Notes under the pieces: model-generated
Database searches by the model: none
Seen by the model: only the letters and a program-made list of their open reading frames with translations
What the model was told of the DNA's origin: nothing
Shown: positions 25,944-34,110 of the stretch, piece after piece
How the letters are laid out: each line of letters opens with the position of its first letter
How positions within the stretch are numbered: position 1 is the stretch's first letter
Program-made: the position numbers and the translations under genes
Assembly: GCA_009695065.1 (NCBI GenBank)
Contig: SIBR01000030.1
Span: 1 to 45,878, forward strand
Length of the DNA stretch: 45,878 nt
Origin: Opitutus sp.
GTDB lineage: Bacteria; Verrucomicrobiota; Verrucomicrobiae; Opitutales; Opitutaceae
Reading direction: 5' to 3'

Positions 25944-28900
25944 TTACAGGCGGCCGTTGATGCCGAAGAAGAACTGCGGTGTCAGCTTTTGGATTGCACC
26001 CGGGCGGCCGTTGTAATCGGTGCCGCGGTCGCGCGCCCAAGTCAGGTTGTTCACGTCGAGGTAAACATCGTAGTGTTTCGAGATGTTGTGCTGGGTCTTG
26101 AGGTCCAAGTGCGTGTAGCTGCGCGCGTAGACCAAGCGGGAATCGTTCGTTACGTAGGAGCTGAGATACCGGCCCCGATGATTGGCCAGCAATCGCACCG
26201 TGATACCCTTCCGGCTGTAGGAAAGGGCGACGTTGCCGGTGGCGGGATTGAAGCCGGCGATCTTCGGATTGGGGGCGAGAGCGATGGCGCTGCCCGTGCC
26301 GTAGTTACCTTCGGCGTGCATCATGGTCGCATTGGCCGAGAAGCCGAAGCCGCTCCAGAAGCCGGGCAGGAACGTGAACTGCTGGCTGTAGTTCAGTTCG
26401 AGCCCAGTGACTTTGGCAAAGCCGCCGTTGAGTTGCGTCGTGTAGGTATAACCTTCGTATTCTCCGCTGAAGCCGTTGTCCGCGCCCGCGCTGATGGTCT
26501 GACCACCTGCGGTGTAGATGAAGTTTTTGATTTCCTTCAGGAACACGCCCGCCGAAACGACGCCGGCCGGCTCAAAGTAGTACTCGGCGGTGGCGTCGAA
26601 ATTATTGGCGGTTTGCGGCTTCAGGCTCGGGTTGCTGGAGGAGACGGTCCGATTGTCATAGTTGACCGTCGTGCGGGGGATGAGCTGGCCGATGCCCGGG
26701 CGGCCAAGGTTGGTCGCGTAGCTGGCTCGGACGACGATCCGCGAGAAGGGCGAGTACTTGAAGTGCAGGCCGGGCAGCACCGTGCGATATTCGCCGGTGC
26801 GGGTCTGGCGGCGGCCGTACTCCTCCACGTTGCGGCGGTAGGTCTCCTGGTTGGTGACGGGCCCGACCCAGGCGGCGCGGCGGGCTTTCTCCTCTGGCGT
26901 AATCACCTGCAGCGCGCCGGTGCCCTCGACCTCGGTGGTTTCCACGCGGACGCCGCCGAGGATGGAAAGTTTGCCGATGTCGACGTTGCCCATGAGGTAA
27001 TAAGCGGTGATGTCCTCCTTGAATTTGGTGAACCCGGTCAGGTTGGTTTGCACGTTCGCCGCGATATTCCGGGTGAAATACGGCGGGTTCTTCGCCAAGG
27101 CATCGTCGATCAGGTTATTGCCACGGCCGGGGTGCGCCTGAAACGGCACATTGGGATAGTCGACGTAAGGGTTCCAAAAATGGCCCGGAGTACCTTTGCC
27201 GAACTGCGCGAGATTGTCGTCGTTAATGCCGGTCGCCGGATTCAGCCCCATCACCCCGTCGGGACCGACGTAGGTGCCGGTCCACGGATCGCTGCCATTG
27301 CGCCGGGTTTGGTTACGCTGGCGGAACCCCATTTTGAGGTAGGCCGGAACCGGCGTGGTGAACTGCTTCTTCAGATTGACGGACGCGCCTTTGTAATCGT
27401 CCCAGCCGACGGTGCGGCCGACGCTGTAGTTGTTTTCGCCGTAGCTGGAAAGCTGGGTCCAATCCGGGCCCGCGGTTTGCGTGACTTTCGGCCAGTACAT
27501 CGCGGCGGTGCGATCGATCGTGAACCCGACCCCGCGGGCGATGAAGTTCAAGGTGCGTTGGCCCGCATAGTTGGTTTTCGAGGCCGACTTGTAGACGTCG
27601 TAATCGATATCGAGGTTCTTGTAGCGGTGCACGCCGTTGAACTGGATCGTGCCGGTCTTGCCGTCCTTGTAGGCGTTGTAGGGCAGCATCGTCACGGTGC
27701 TGGTCGTCGTCGGGCGGACGGCGGTGAAAAGATCGGTGTAGCCGGGGGTGATGCCGTTGTTGCCGGTCAGGTTTCCGGCGGCGTCGCGCGTGGCGACGCC
27801 CTGGTTCGTTTCCCAGGTCACGTAGTGGTCGACCTCGTGCTCCACGATCTTGTTCAACGTCATGTTCAGCGTGAAGCGGCTGGCATCGCTGAGCTTGTAG
27901 TCCAGCTTCAAGCCGGCGCCGGATCGGGCCCGTTCGTTTAACTGGTCGAAATACTGCACGCGGTAGGTGTAGCCGGGGCCGGCGACACCGTTCGCCAGTT
28001 GCTCGTGGTTTTGAAAGATTCCGTCCTGGGGCGTCGTGTAGACGCGGTAGGCGGCGTTGAGCGCGATGCCGAACTTGCCGGCGAAAACCTCGGAGTAGGA
28101 GATGGAATAATTGCGCGGAGCGCGGGTTTCGCGGGGATCAAACGGGCGCATGATGGCGCCGAACGAGCCGCGGATGCGGCGCTCGGGGGAACTGTCAAAC
28201 GCGCCCTTCGAGACCATGTTCACATTGCCGCCGATCGAGTCGCCGTCCATGTCGGGGGTGGGCGACTTGACGACCTCGATGCGCTCGATCGAGTCCGAGC
28301 CGATCTGCTGGAACTGATATTCGCGGGTCGTGCCGGCCGAGGCCGCATCCGCGAGGCGGTTGCCGTCCATGGTGATGGAGCTCAAGTTCGAACTCATGCC
28401 GCGGATGCGCAGGTAGCGGGTGTCGCCGTCGCAAGCGACGCCCTCGACGCCCGGGAGACGCAGGGCCAGTTCCGCGGGGTTGCCGGGCAGACTGCCGAAA
28501 GCGTCCGTCGACGCGATGGTCTTAACGCCGCTGGAGATCCGCTGCAGGGTGATGGCCTGGGCATTGCCCTCGCGCTCGCCGGCGACGACGAACTTGCTCA
28601 GCGTGTAGATGTCGGCGGTCATCTTTGCATCGGCCTGATTGGTGCGGCCCGTGCTGACGACGACGGGGATCTCGATGGGATTCAAACCCGTGTAGGTAAC
28701 GGACAACGTGACGCTGCCCGGAGCGACGTTTTCAAAGCGGTAGGATCCCGTGCGGTCGGTGTTCGTCTCGCGACCGGTGCCTTGAAGCACCACGCGGGCG
28801 CCTTCCAGCGTCCTCCCGGTCGCGGCGTTGGTGACCACGCCGGTGAGGGTTTCCTGGGCGAACGCGGATTGGGCGGCCAGGTTGAAGCACATTAACAGGG

Positions 28901-28985
28901 CAAAGATAACTGCCCATTGCGAAAAAGCCGTTCGAGTGCGGCTGGCGTGATTTAGGGTTGGGTTCATGATTTTGGTTCGATTCAT
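25944..28985 (-). CDS. TonB-dependent outer-membrane receptor
   Basis: A 1013-residue outer-membrane receptor. After a signal peptide (about 20-44, ending SAFAQ) comes a carboxypeptidase-regulatory-like domain (LTGVVTNAATGRTLEGARVV, then GSYRFENV), the plug with ALRLPGVEGVACDGDTRYLR and IRGMSSNLSSITMDGNRL, and a long beta-barrel. The type is that seen in large numbers in Opitutaceae and Caulobacter/Xanthomonas groups. No SusD partner is present. Two starts are possible: ATG at 28985 or ATG at 28967; the first has a weak AAGA spacer upstream. The gene is convergent with nothing and ends at a strong terminator. It likely imports the substrate handled by the adjacent periplasmic oxidases and hydrolases. 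Confidence 0.92.
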   Translation of the reverse strand: MNRTKIMNPTLNHASRTRTAFSQWAVIFALLMCFNLAAQSAFAQETLTGVVTNAATGRTLEGARVVLQGTGRETNTDRTGSYRFENVAPGSVTLSVTYTGLNPIEIPVVVSTGRTNQADAKMTADIYTLSKFVVAGEREGNAQAITLQRISSGVKTIASTDAFGSLPGNPAELALRLPGVEGVACDGDTRYLRIRGMSSNLSSITMDGNRLADAASAGTTREYQFQQIGSDSIERIEVVKSPTPDMDGDSIGGNVNMVSKGAFDSSPERRIRGSFGAIMRPFDPRETRAPRNYSISYSEVFAGKFGIALNAAYRVYTTPQDGIFQNHEQLANGVAGPGYTYRVQYFDQLNERARSGAGLKLDYKLSDASRFTLNMTLNKIVEHEVDHYVTWETNQGVATRDAAGNLTGNNGITPGYTDLFTAVRPTTTSTVTMLPYNAYKDGKTGTIQFNGVHRYKNLDIDYDVYKSASKTNYAGQRTLNFIARGVGFTIDRTAAMYWPKVTQTAGPDWTQLSSYGENNYSVGRTVGWDDYKGASVNLKKQFTTPVPAYLKMGFRQRNQTRRNGSDPWTGTYVGPDGVMGLNPATGINDDNLAQFGKGTPGHFWNPYVDYPNVPFQAHPGRGNNLIDDALAKNPPYFTRNIAANVQTNLTGFTKFKEDITAYYLMGNVDIGKLSILGGVRVETTEVEGTGALQVITPEEKARRAAWVGPVTNQETYRRNVEEYGRRQTRTGEYRTVLPGLHFKYSPFSRIVVRASYATNLGRPGIGQLIPRTTVNYDNRTVSSSNPSLKPQTANNFDATAEYYFEPAGVVSAGVFLKEIKNFIYTAGGQTISAGADNGFSGEYEGYTYTTQLNGGFAKVTGLELNYSQQFTFLPGFWSGFGFSANATMMHAEGNYGTGSAIALAPNPKIAGFNPATGNVALSYSRKGITVRLLANHRGRYLSSYVTNDSRLVYARSYTHLDLKTQHNISKHYDVYLDVNNLTWARDRGTDYNGRPGAIQKLTPQFFFGINGRL

Positions 28986-29520
28986 TCTTGGTGTTTAACG
29001 AGGGGGCAGAACGGAGGCGCCATGCTCAAGGAATGGCACAACGCGTTCTGGAAATCTGGCTGGTGCGGCCAACCCGTACGTTAGTGACCTGCAACGAATG
29101 GCTTTTGTCATTCGGGGAAAGTTCCGGCGGGGGGTTTTTTTGTCAACAAAGCGAGAGATATGCCGGAGATTTGCGCATTTCTGGGGAGAGCGGGTTCATT
29201 GCGCCGGCGGCAGTAAACCCCCGAGACCGCAGCTCAGGGACGGGGTTCCGCCGGCGGAACGCCGAGGGGAAGAGTTGCGCAGGATCGGTCAAGGGTTCGT
29301 ATTTTCTCCGGAGGTGAAAGACGTTCGGGGCGAAAAAAGGGAGCGGAAAACGCTGTCCGGAGCCGGACCTCGTATCCCCATTGCGACGCCGGCACGGGGC
29401 GGATTTGCGATCCGGATGGCGTTTTGAATTTGCGCGCTGGTGGCCGGGTTCGTTTCGTGCTTCCTCCCCAATCTCCGCCACGGCCCATCCTTTCGCTATT
29501 CCCTGCGTCTCCTCTCCCAC
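28986..29520. promoter_or_regulatory. divergent intergenic region of the TonB receptor
   Basis: About 535 bases without a gene separate the receptor (minus) from the degenerate cytochrome gene (plus). On the minus strand a perfect TTGACA occurs at 29141-29146, with a poorly matching -10 region 17 bases on, about 150 bases before the receptor start. A perfect 14-bp palindrome, TTCCGCCGGCGGAA, lies at 29246-29259 and could be an operator. No riboswitch fold was recognised. Both assignments are by motif only. Confidence 0.35.
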
Positions 29521-30567
29521 ATGCGCGATCATTCCCCCGGCTCCTTGTTCCTGAAACGTGTTGGTCTGGCTGTTCTGGCCTTGGTCGCCGCCGGGCTGCG
29601 CGGCCAGGGAGGGGATCGGGCTGTCGCATCCCTCGCGCCGCTCGTCCGGGATCCCGCGCCGGAGGTGGTGATTCAACTCGCTTTGAGCCTCGGCGAGGCG
29701 AAAACGCCAGCGGCCCTCTCGCTGATGGCGGCCGTGCTCAAGGCGAGCGACGATTCGTTCCTGCCGAAAGCCGTTGTCAGCGGTCTCGCCGGGCGTGAAG
29801 AGGCGTTGCTCGATCTGCTCGCCGGCCAGCCCGACAGCGCCTCGCGGCCCGCGGTCGACGCCACCTTCACGGCCCTCGCGTCGGCGATCGCCGCCGAAGG
29901 AAAAACCGAGGAAGTTGCGCGGCTGATCGAGCGCATCGGCGACCGCAGTCCGTTGCCGGAATCGGCCCGGCTGGCCCTGCTCGGTGGATTGGAGTCGCTC
30001 ACGCGGCCGGCGACACGCCGCTCGGTGCCGGCGGTGCTGCAACCGCCCACGACGAGTGCGAACGCCGCGGTGAAAACCCGCGCGACGCGGCTGGTGGCCA
30101 ATCTTTCGCGCAGCCAGCAGGAACGGGCGGAAGCGGCGCGCAAGGCCGTCACCCTCACCGCGGAACAAACCAAGTCTTATGAGTCCGGAAAAGCGGTCTT
30201 TGCGCTTTGTGCCGGGTTTCATCAGCCGACGGGCGCGGGATTGGCGGGCCTCGCGCCGTCGCTGATCGACTCGCCATGGGTGGCGGGCGTGCCGGAGTTG
30301 CTGATCCGGATCCTGCTGCAGGGCAAGGAAGGCAAGCCCGGGTTTCCCGCGCCGATGCCGCCGGTGGCTTCCTTCTCGAACGAACAGATCGCGGGCGTCC
30401 TCACTTACGTGCGCAATTCGTGGGGGCTCCAGTTGGGGGCGGTCGAGGTGAGCACGGTGGAGGCGGTGCGCAAGGCCACCGCGAGCCGCACCCGGCTCTG
30501 GCCGGACGCCGAACTGCAATATGCCGAGGGTCCGGCGGCGCCGGCGCAGAAGCGCAAGCGGATCTGA
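29521..30567 (+). CDS. HEAT-like/cytochrome c fragment with lost heme site
   Basis: A 348-residue protein: a hydrophobic N-terminus (LFLKRVGLAVLALVAAGL), HEAT-like helical repeats (about 25-200), and a C-terminal cytochrome c-like domain. The heme motif reads CAGFH (230-234, bases 30208-30222), so the second heme cysteine is Phe; surrounding residues (ESGKAVFALCAGFHQPTGAG) otherwise match. The protein resembles only the C-terminal part of the large Verrucomicrobium-type dehydrogenases, and the N-terminal propeller is absent. It is probably a truncated, non-heme remnant that is still open. ATG at 29521 was chosen because the lead before it looks untranslated. Function is not assigned. Confidence 0.6.
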   Translation: MRDHSPGSLFLKRVGLAVLALVAAGLRGQGGDRAVASLAPLVRDPAPEVVIQLALSLGEAKTPAALSLMAAVLKASDDSFLPKAVVSGLAGREEALLDLLAGQPDSASRPAVDATFTALASAIAAEGKTEEVARLIERIGDRSPLPESARLALLGGLESLTRPATRRSVPAVLQPPTTSANAAVKTRATRLVANLSRSQQERAEAARKAVTLTAEQTKSYESGKAVFALCAGFHQPTGAGLAGLAPSLIDSPWVAGVPELLIRILLQGKEGKPGFPAPMPPVASFSNEQIAGVLTYVRNSWGLQLGAVEVSTVEAVRKATASRTRLWPDAELQYAEGPAAPAQKRKRI

Positions 30568-30598
30568 GATCCCGGGGCAGCGGCAGGCGCGGATCACC

Positions 30599-31486
30599 AT
30601 GACATCGACCTCGGGCACACCGGCGGCGGATGGGATTTCGCTGCGACCGCTGTTGCGCGCGGACATTCCGTTCGCGAACGAGCTGCGCCGGCTCTCCCGC
30701 TGGAACCAGACGGAGGCGGACTGGCACGGATATCTCGATTACGAACCGGCGGGTTGCTTTGTCGCCGAGCTCGAGGGCACGCCGGTGGGCACGGCGACGA
30801 CGGTCCGTTACGGCCCCGACGTGGGTTGGATCGGCATGGTGGTGGTGCATCCCGCCGCGCGCAGTCGCGGAGTGGGGAAGCGCCTGCTGCGCCATGCCAT
30901 CGCCTATTTGAAAGCGTGTGGCGTGCGGTGCGTGAGACTCGACGCGACGCCGATGGGGAAAGTCGTCTACGTGCCGCTGGGGTTTCGCGCTGAATACGAA
31001 GTGCGGCGCTACGAGGGGATCGCCGTTGTTACAGCGGGTGATTCCGCGGTGCCGGAACGGGCGTATTCCGAAATCCCGGCGGGGGCGATCGCGGCGTTCG
31101 ATGCCGCCGCTTTCGGCACCCCGCGCGGCCCGGTCCTCGCTTCGCTGAGCCGGCGCGCGCCGGACTTCTGTTTCGCCGCGAGCGAGGCCGGGACGATTCG
31201 CGGCTACCTGATCGCCCGAGAAGGCAGCGACGCGATGCAAATCGCGCCGTGGGTGGCGCGGGACGCGGCGACGGCGCTGGGCCTGTGGCTGGCGCTGGCC
31301 CGGCGGGTGGCCGGCCGGCGCGTTTTTGTCGACGTGCCGGTGCCGAATACAGCCGGATGTGCGCTGGTGGAGGCGTGCGGGTTCACCGTGCAGCGGACGT
31401 TTACGCGGATGTATCTCGGGGCGGAAAATCTGCACCCGGGCGAACTAGCGCGGATTTTCGGCACCGGCGGTGCGGAAAAAGGGTAA
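30599..31486 (+). CDS. GNAT acetyltransferase with C-terminal extra domain
   Basis: A 295-residue cytosolic protein. The N-terminal half is a GNAT domain, with acetyl-CoA-binding motif A visible as MVVVHPAARSRGVGKRLL (the R/Q-x-x-G-x-G/A loop is RSRGVG). The C-terminal half (about 155-285: DAAAFGTPRGPVLASL, GYLIAREG, CALVEACGFTVQRTFTRM) matches the second domain found in YitH-type acetyltransferases. The substrate is unknown. It lies 31 bases after the degenerate cytochrome gene, but shares no obvious function with it. Confidence 0.85.
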   Translation: MTSTSGTPAADGISLRPLLRADIPFANELRRLSRWNQTEADWHGYLDYEPAGCFVAELEGTPVGTATTVRYGPDVGWIGMVVVHPAARSRGVGKRLLRHAIAYLKACGVRCVRLDATPMGKVVYVPLGFRAEYEVRRYEGIAVVTAGDSAVPERAYSEIPAGAIAAFDAAAFGTPRGPVLASLSRRAPDFCFAASEAGTIRGYLIAREGSDAMQIAPWVARDAATALGLWLALARRVAGRRVFVDVPVPNTAGCALVEACGFTVQRTFTRMYLGAENLHPGELARIFGTGGAEKG

Positions 31487-31547
31487 AGCCGCTTCCCCCC
31501 GGCTAATGGGGGCTCGCACCGTTGCCGGGGCCGGGTCACGGTGGGGC

Positions 31548-33353
31548 ATGGAAAAACGTCCCTTTACCGAACTCGGTCTCTCACCGGAGATCCTCAAAGC
31601 CGTCGCCAAGATGGGTTTTGAGGAAGCGTCGCCGATTCAAACCGCGGTGATTCCCGTCGCCCTGACCGGCCGCGATGTGGTCGGCCAGTCCTCCACCGGC
31701 TCGGGCAAGACGGCGGCATTTGCCATCCCCTGCATCGAGAAAGTCGACGTGGCGCAACGCGGCGTGCAGGTGCTGATCCTTTGTCCGACGCGCGAACTCG
31801 CGGTGCAGGTGGCCGAGGAGACGGGCAAGCTGGCGCTCTTCAAACGGGGGGTGCGCGAAGTGCCCATCTACGGCGGCCAGAGCTACGAGCGGCAGTATCG
31901 CGCGCTCGAGGCGGGGGCGCAAATTGTGATCGGCACGCCGGGACGCGTGATGGACCTCATGGAGCGCGGCGTCTTGAAACTCAACGCGCTGAAATTCGTG
32001 GTGCTCGACGAGACCGACCGGATGTTGGACATGGGCTTTCGCGATGACATCGAGCACATCCTGAAGTCGGTGCCCGCGACCCGGCAGCTGTTGTTTTTCT
32101 CCGCGACGATCCCCCGCGCGATCCAGGACTTGATCGGCCGCTATTCGAAGGACCCGGCGTGGATCAAAATCGAATCGGTGGCGCAGAACGCGCCGCAGGT
32201 GGAGCAGACCTATTTCGAGGTCGACCGCCGTTCCAAGATCGAGGCGCTGACACGCCTGATCGACGTGAACGATTTCCGCTATGGGATCATTTTCTGCAGT
32301 ACGAAGATCATGGTGGACGATCTCGACGAGCACCTGCACTCGCGCGGTTACATGACCGACCGGTTGCACGGCGACATTTCGCAGGCGCAGCGCGATCGGG
32401 TGATGGACAAGTTCCGCCGGCGGGCGTTCGAGTTCCTCGTCGCGACCGATGTGGCGGCCCGCGGGCTCGACGTCGACGATCTCGAAGTGGTCTTCAATTT
32501 CGACCTGCCGAACGATGCCGAGGACTACACGCACCGCATCGGCCGCACGGGCCGGGCCGGGCGGAAAGGGCAGGCCTTCACCTTCGTTTCCGGTCAGGAG
32601 ATCTACAAGCTGCAAAGCATGGTGCGGTGGGCGCGGCTCGACATTCACCGGGGAAAAATTCCGTCGCTCGACGAGGTGGAGGAAGCCCGGTCCCACGTGT
32701 TCGTGGAGAAGATCCGCGCGACGCTCGATGCGAAGGAATTCAAGCCGCACGACCAGATGATCGACCGCCTGTTGGATCAGGGCTACGCTAGCACGGACAT
32801 CTGCTCGGCCCTCATTCATTTGTTGCAGGGTATATCCGGCGGTCCTACGGAGAAGAAAGCGGGGGCCCCGAGCGCGCCGCCGACGGGGAAACCGGCCGGG
32901 CGTTCGTCGGCCGCGCTGCCGGAGGAACGCGCGGCCCAGCCTCCGCCCGAGTGGGCGAAGCGTGCGGCCGCACCGAAACCGCCGGCGGCCGCACCGCGGA
33001 GTGGCGCCGGGGACGATGCCTCGGGAGAAGCCGGGGACGAGGCGATGTCGGTGGCGGCGCGGAAGGCGAAATACGAGCGACCGGCCCGGACCGGCCGCGA
33101 AGCCGGCATGACGACGATTTTCCTGAACGTCGGCCGGAAGCAGATTGTCACGCCGGCCGACATCGTGGGCAAAATCGCCGGCGTTACCCGGCTGCCGGCA
33201 GCGGTGGTCGGTGCGATCGACATTCATCAGCGCCACACGCTCGCGGACGTCGCGGCTGAGCATGCGCCCCTGATCGTGACGAAACTCGCGGGCATTAAAT
33301 TGAAGGGCGTGGCGCTGGCGCCCGCGCTCGCCGGCGACGAGCCGGCGGTGTAG
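31548..33353 (+). CDS. DEAD-box RNA helicase with DbpA-type RNA-binding domain
   Basis: A 601-residue ATP-dependent RNA helicase of the CsdA/DeaD group. Motifs in order: Q motif (FTELGLSPEIL to PIQ), Walker A TGSGKT (50-55), PTRELA, GTPGR, motif II as DETD (154-157) instead of DEAD, SAT, the IIFCST strand, ATDVAARGLDV, and HRIGRTGRAGRKG. After a Pro/Ala-rich linker (about 440-525) is a DbpA RNA-binding domain (TIFLNVGRKQIVTPADIVG to GIKLKGVALA). It likely acts in ribosome assembly or cold-adapted RNA unwinding. The Ala-to-Thr change in motif II is tolerated in some helicases; its effect here is unknown. A GC hairpin follows. Confidence 0.95.
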   Translation: MEKRPFTELGLSPEILKAVAKMGFEEASPIQTAVIPVALTGRDVVGQSSTGSGKTAAFAIPCIEKVDVAQRGVQVLILCPTRELAVQVAEETGKLALFKRGVREVPIYGGQSYERQYRALEAGAQIVIGTPGRVMDLMERGVLKLNALKFVVLDETDRMLDMGFRDDIEHILKSVPATRQLLFFSATIPRAIQDLIGRYSKDPAWIKIESVAQNAPQVEQTYFEVDRRSKIEALTRLIDVNDFRYGIIFCSTKIMVDDLDEHLHSRGYMTDRLHGDISQAQRDRVMDKFRRRAFEFLVATDVAARGLDVDDLEVVFNFDLPNDAEDYTHRIGRTGRAGRKGQAFTFVSGQEIYKLQSMVRWARLDIHRGKIPSLDEVEEARSHVFVEKIRATLDAKEFKPHDQMIDRLLDQGYASTDICSALIHLLQGISGGPTEKKAGAPSAPPTGKPAGRSSAALPEERAAQPPPEWAKRAAAPKPPAAAPRSGAGDDASGEAGDEAMSVAARKAKYERPARTGREAGMTTIFLNVGRKQIVTPADIVGKIAGVTRLPAAVVGAIDIHQRHTLADVAAEHAPLIVTKLAGIKLKGVALAPALAGDEPAV

Positions 33354-33359
33354 CGCGAA

Positions 33360-33381
33360 CGGCCGGTGGGAATGCCGGCCG
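33360..33381 (+). terminator. GC hairpin after the helicase gene
   Basis: CGGCCGG and CCGGCCG form a 7-bp perfect stem around TGGGAATG, seven bases after the helicase stop. No T-run follows, so it is a possible weak terminator. Confidence 0.35.
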
Positions 33382-33429
33382 CTGCTGCGGCCATCGGCCG
33401 GTTCCGCGGGCGGGCGTCTGCCCGCGCCC

Positions 33430-33458
33430 TTGACAGTTCCGCGGGAGCCCCGTTATTG
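33430..33458 (+). promoter_or_regulatory. possible promoter of the HNH gene
   Basis: A perfect TTGACA at 33430-33435 is followed 17 bases later by TTATTG, a poor -10 match, 12 bases before the HNH start codon. If real, the transcript would be nearly leaderless. Confidence 0.25.
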
Positions 33459-33470
33459 GCGTTCCCCCGT

Positions 33471-34088
33471 ATGGAATTGGCGCTCGATCAACCCGTCCTC
33501 GTGTTGAACCGCCTGTGGCAGGCGGTGAACGTGATTGGCGCGCGGCGCGCGTTTGCGCTGCTGGCGCGCGGGCACGCCCACGTCGTGCACCATCACGATG
33601 ACGATTTCCGCACGTTCTCGATGCTGGACTGGATCGACTTCTCGGCGAACAACCCGCCGGTTGCGGCCGGCGAGACGGTGCATACGCCGAGCCGCGCGAT
33701 CCGGCTGCCCCGCGTGATCCTGCTGACTTTTTTCGACAAGCTGCCGTGCAGGGAACTGAAGCTGACGCGCAACAACGTCTTCGAGCGCGACAAGAACACC
33801 TGTCAGTATTGCGCGCGGCCAATGCCGCGCGAGCAGCTCAACCTCGACCACGTGATTCCGCGCGACCACGGCGGGAAGACGACGTGGGAGAACATCGTTT
33901 GCTCCTGCATCAAGTGCAATACGCGCAAGGCCAACTGTCTGCCGCACGAGGCGGCGATGCGCCTGATCCGCAAGCCGGTGCGCCCGAAGTGGCGGCCGGT
34001 GATTTCGCTCGTGCTCGGCAACCAGCGCCACGAGGTCTGGAAGAACTTCCTCGACGTCGCCTACTGGAACGTCGAGTTGGAAGAGTAA
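33471..34088 (+). CDS. HNH endonuclease (McrA-like, C-x2-C)
   Basis: A 205-residue stand-alone HNH nuclease-family protein. Zinc-binding pairs CQYC (111-114) and CIKC (146-149) bracket the HNH core LDHVIPRDHGGKTTWENIVC, with the DH of the catalytic His at 126-127 and Asn141. N-terminal residues 1-90 include VLVLNRLWQAVNVI, characteristic of the widespread chromosomal HNH family found in Verrucomicrobia, Planctomycetes and cyanobacteria, and separate from restriction systems. No methyltransferase or phage gene is nearby. Its role is unknown in the family; DNA repair is often supposed. It is convergent with pdhC. Confidence 0.9.
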   Translation: MELALDQPVLVLNRLWQAVNVIGARRAFALLARGHAHVVHHHDDDFRTFSMLDWIDFSANNPPVAAGETVHTPSRAIRLPRVILLTFFDKLPCRELKLTRNNVFERDKNTCQYCARPMPREQLNLDHVIPRDHGGKTTWENIVCSCIKCNTRKANCLPHEAAMRLIRKPVRPKWRPVISLVLGNQRHEVWKNFLDVAYWNVELEE

Positions 34089-34110
34089 GGCGCTTCAGGG
34101 CGGCCCGGCC

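Noticed and set aside
23577..27941. 1454-codon open frame on the plus strand
   Set aside because: It lies antisense to the broken dehydrogenase and the TonB receptor, spans their gene boundary and terminator, and has Val/Gly/Asp/Arg-heavy composition typical of shadow frames in GC-rich DNA.
28986..29520. Riboswitch before the TonB receptor
   Set aside because: No conserved cobalamin, TPP or other aptamer core was recognised; only a TTGACA and a palindrome stand out.
33471..34088. Part of a restriction or phage defence system
   Set aside because: No methyltransferase, helicase-nuclease partner, integrase or phage gene is adjacent; this HNH family is usually a stand-alone chromosomal gene.
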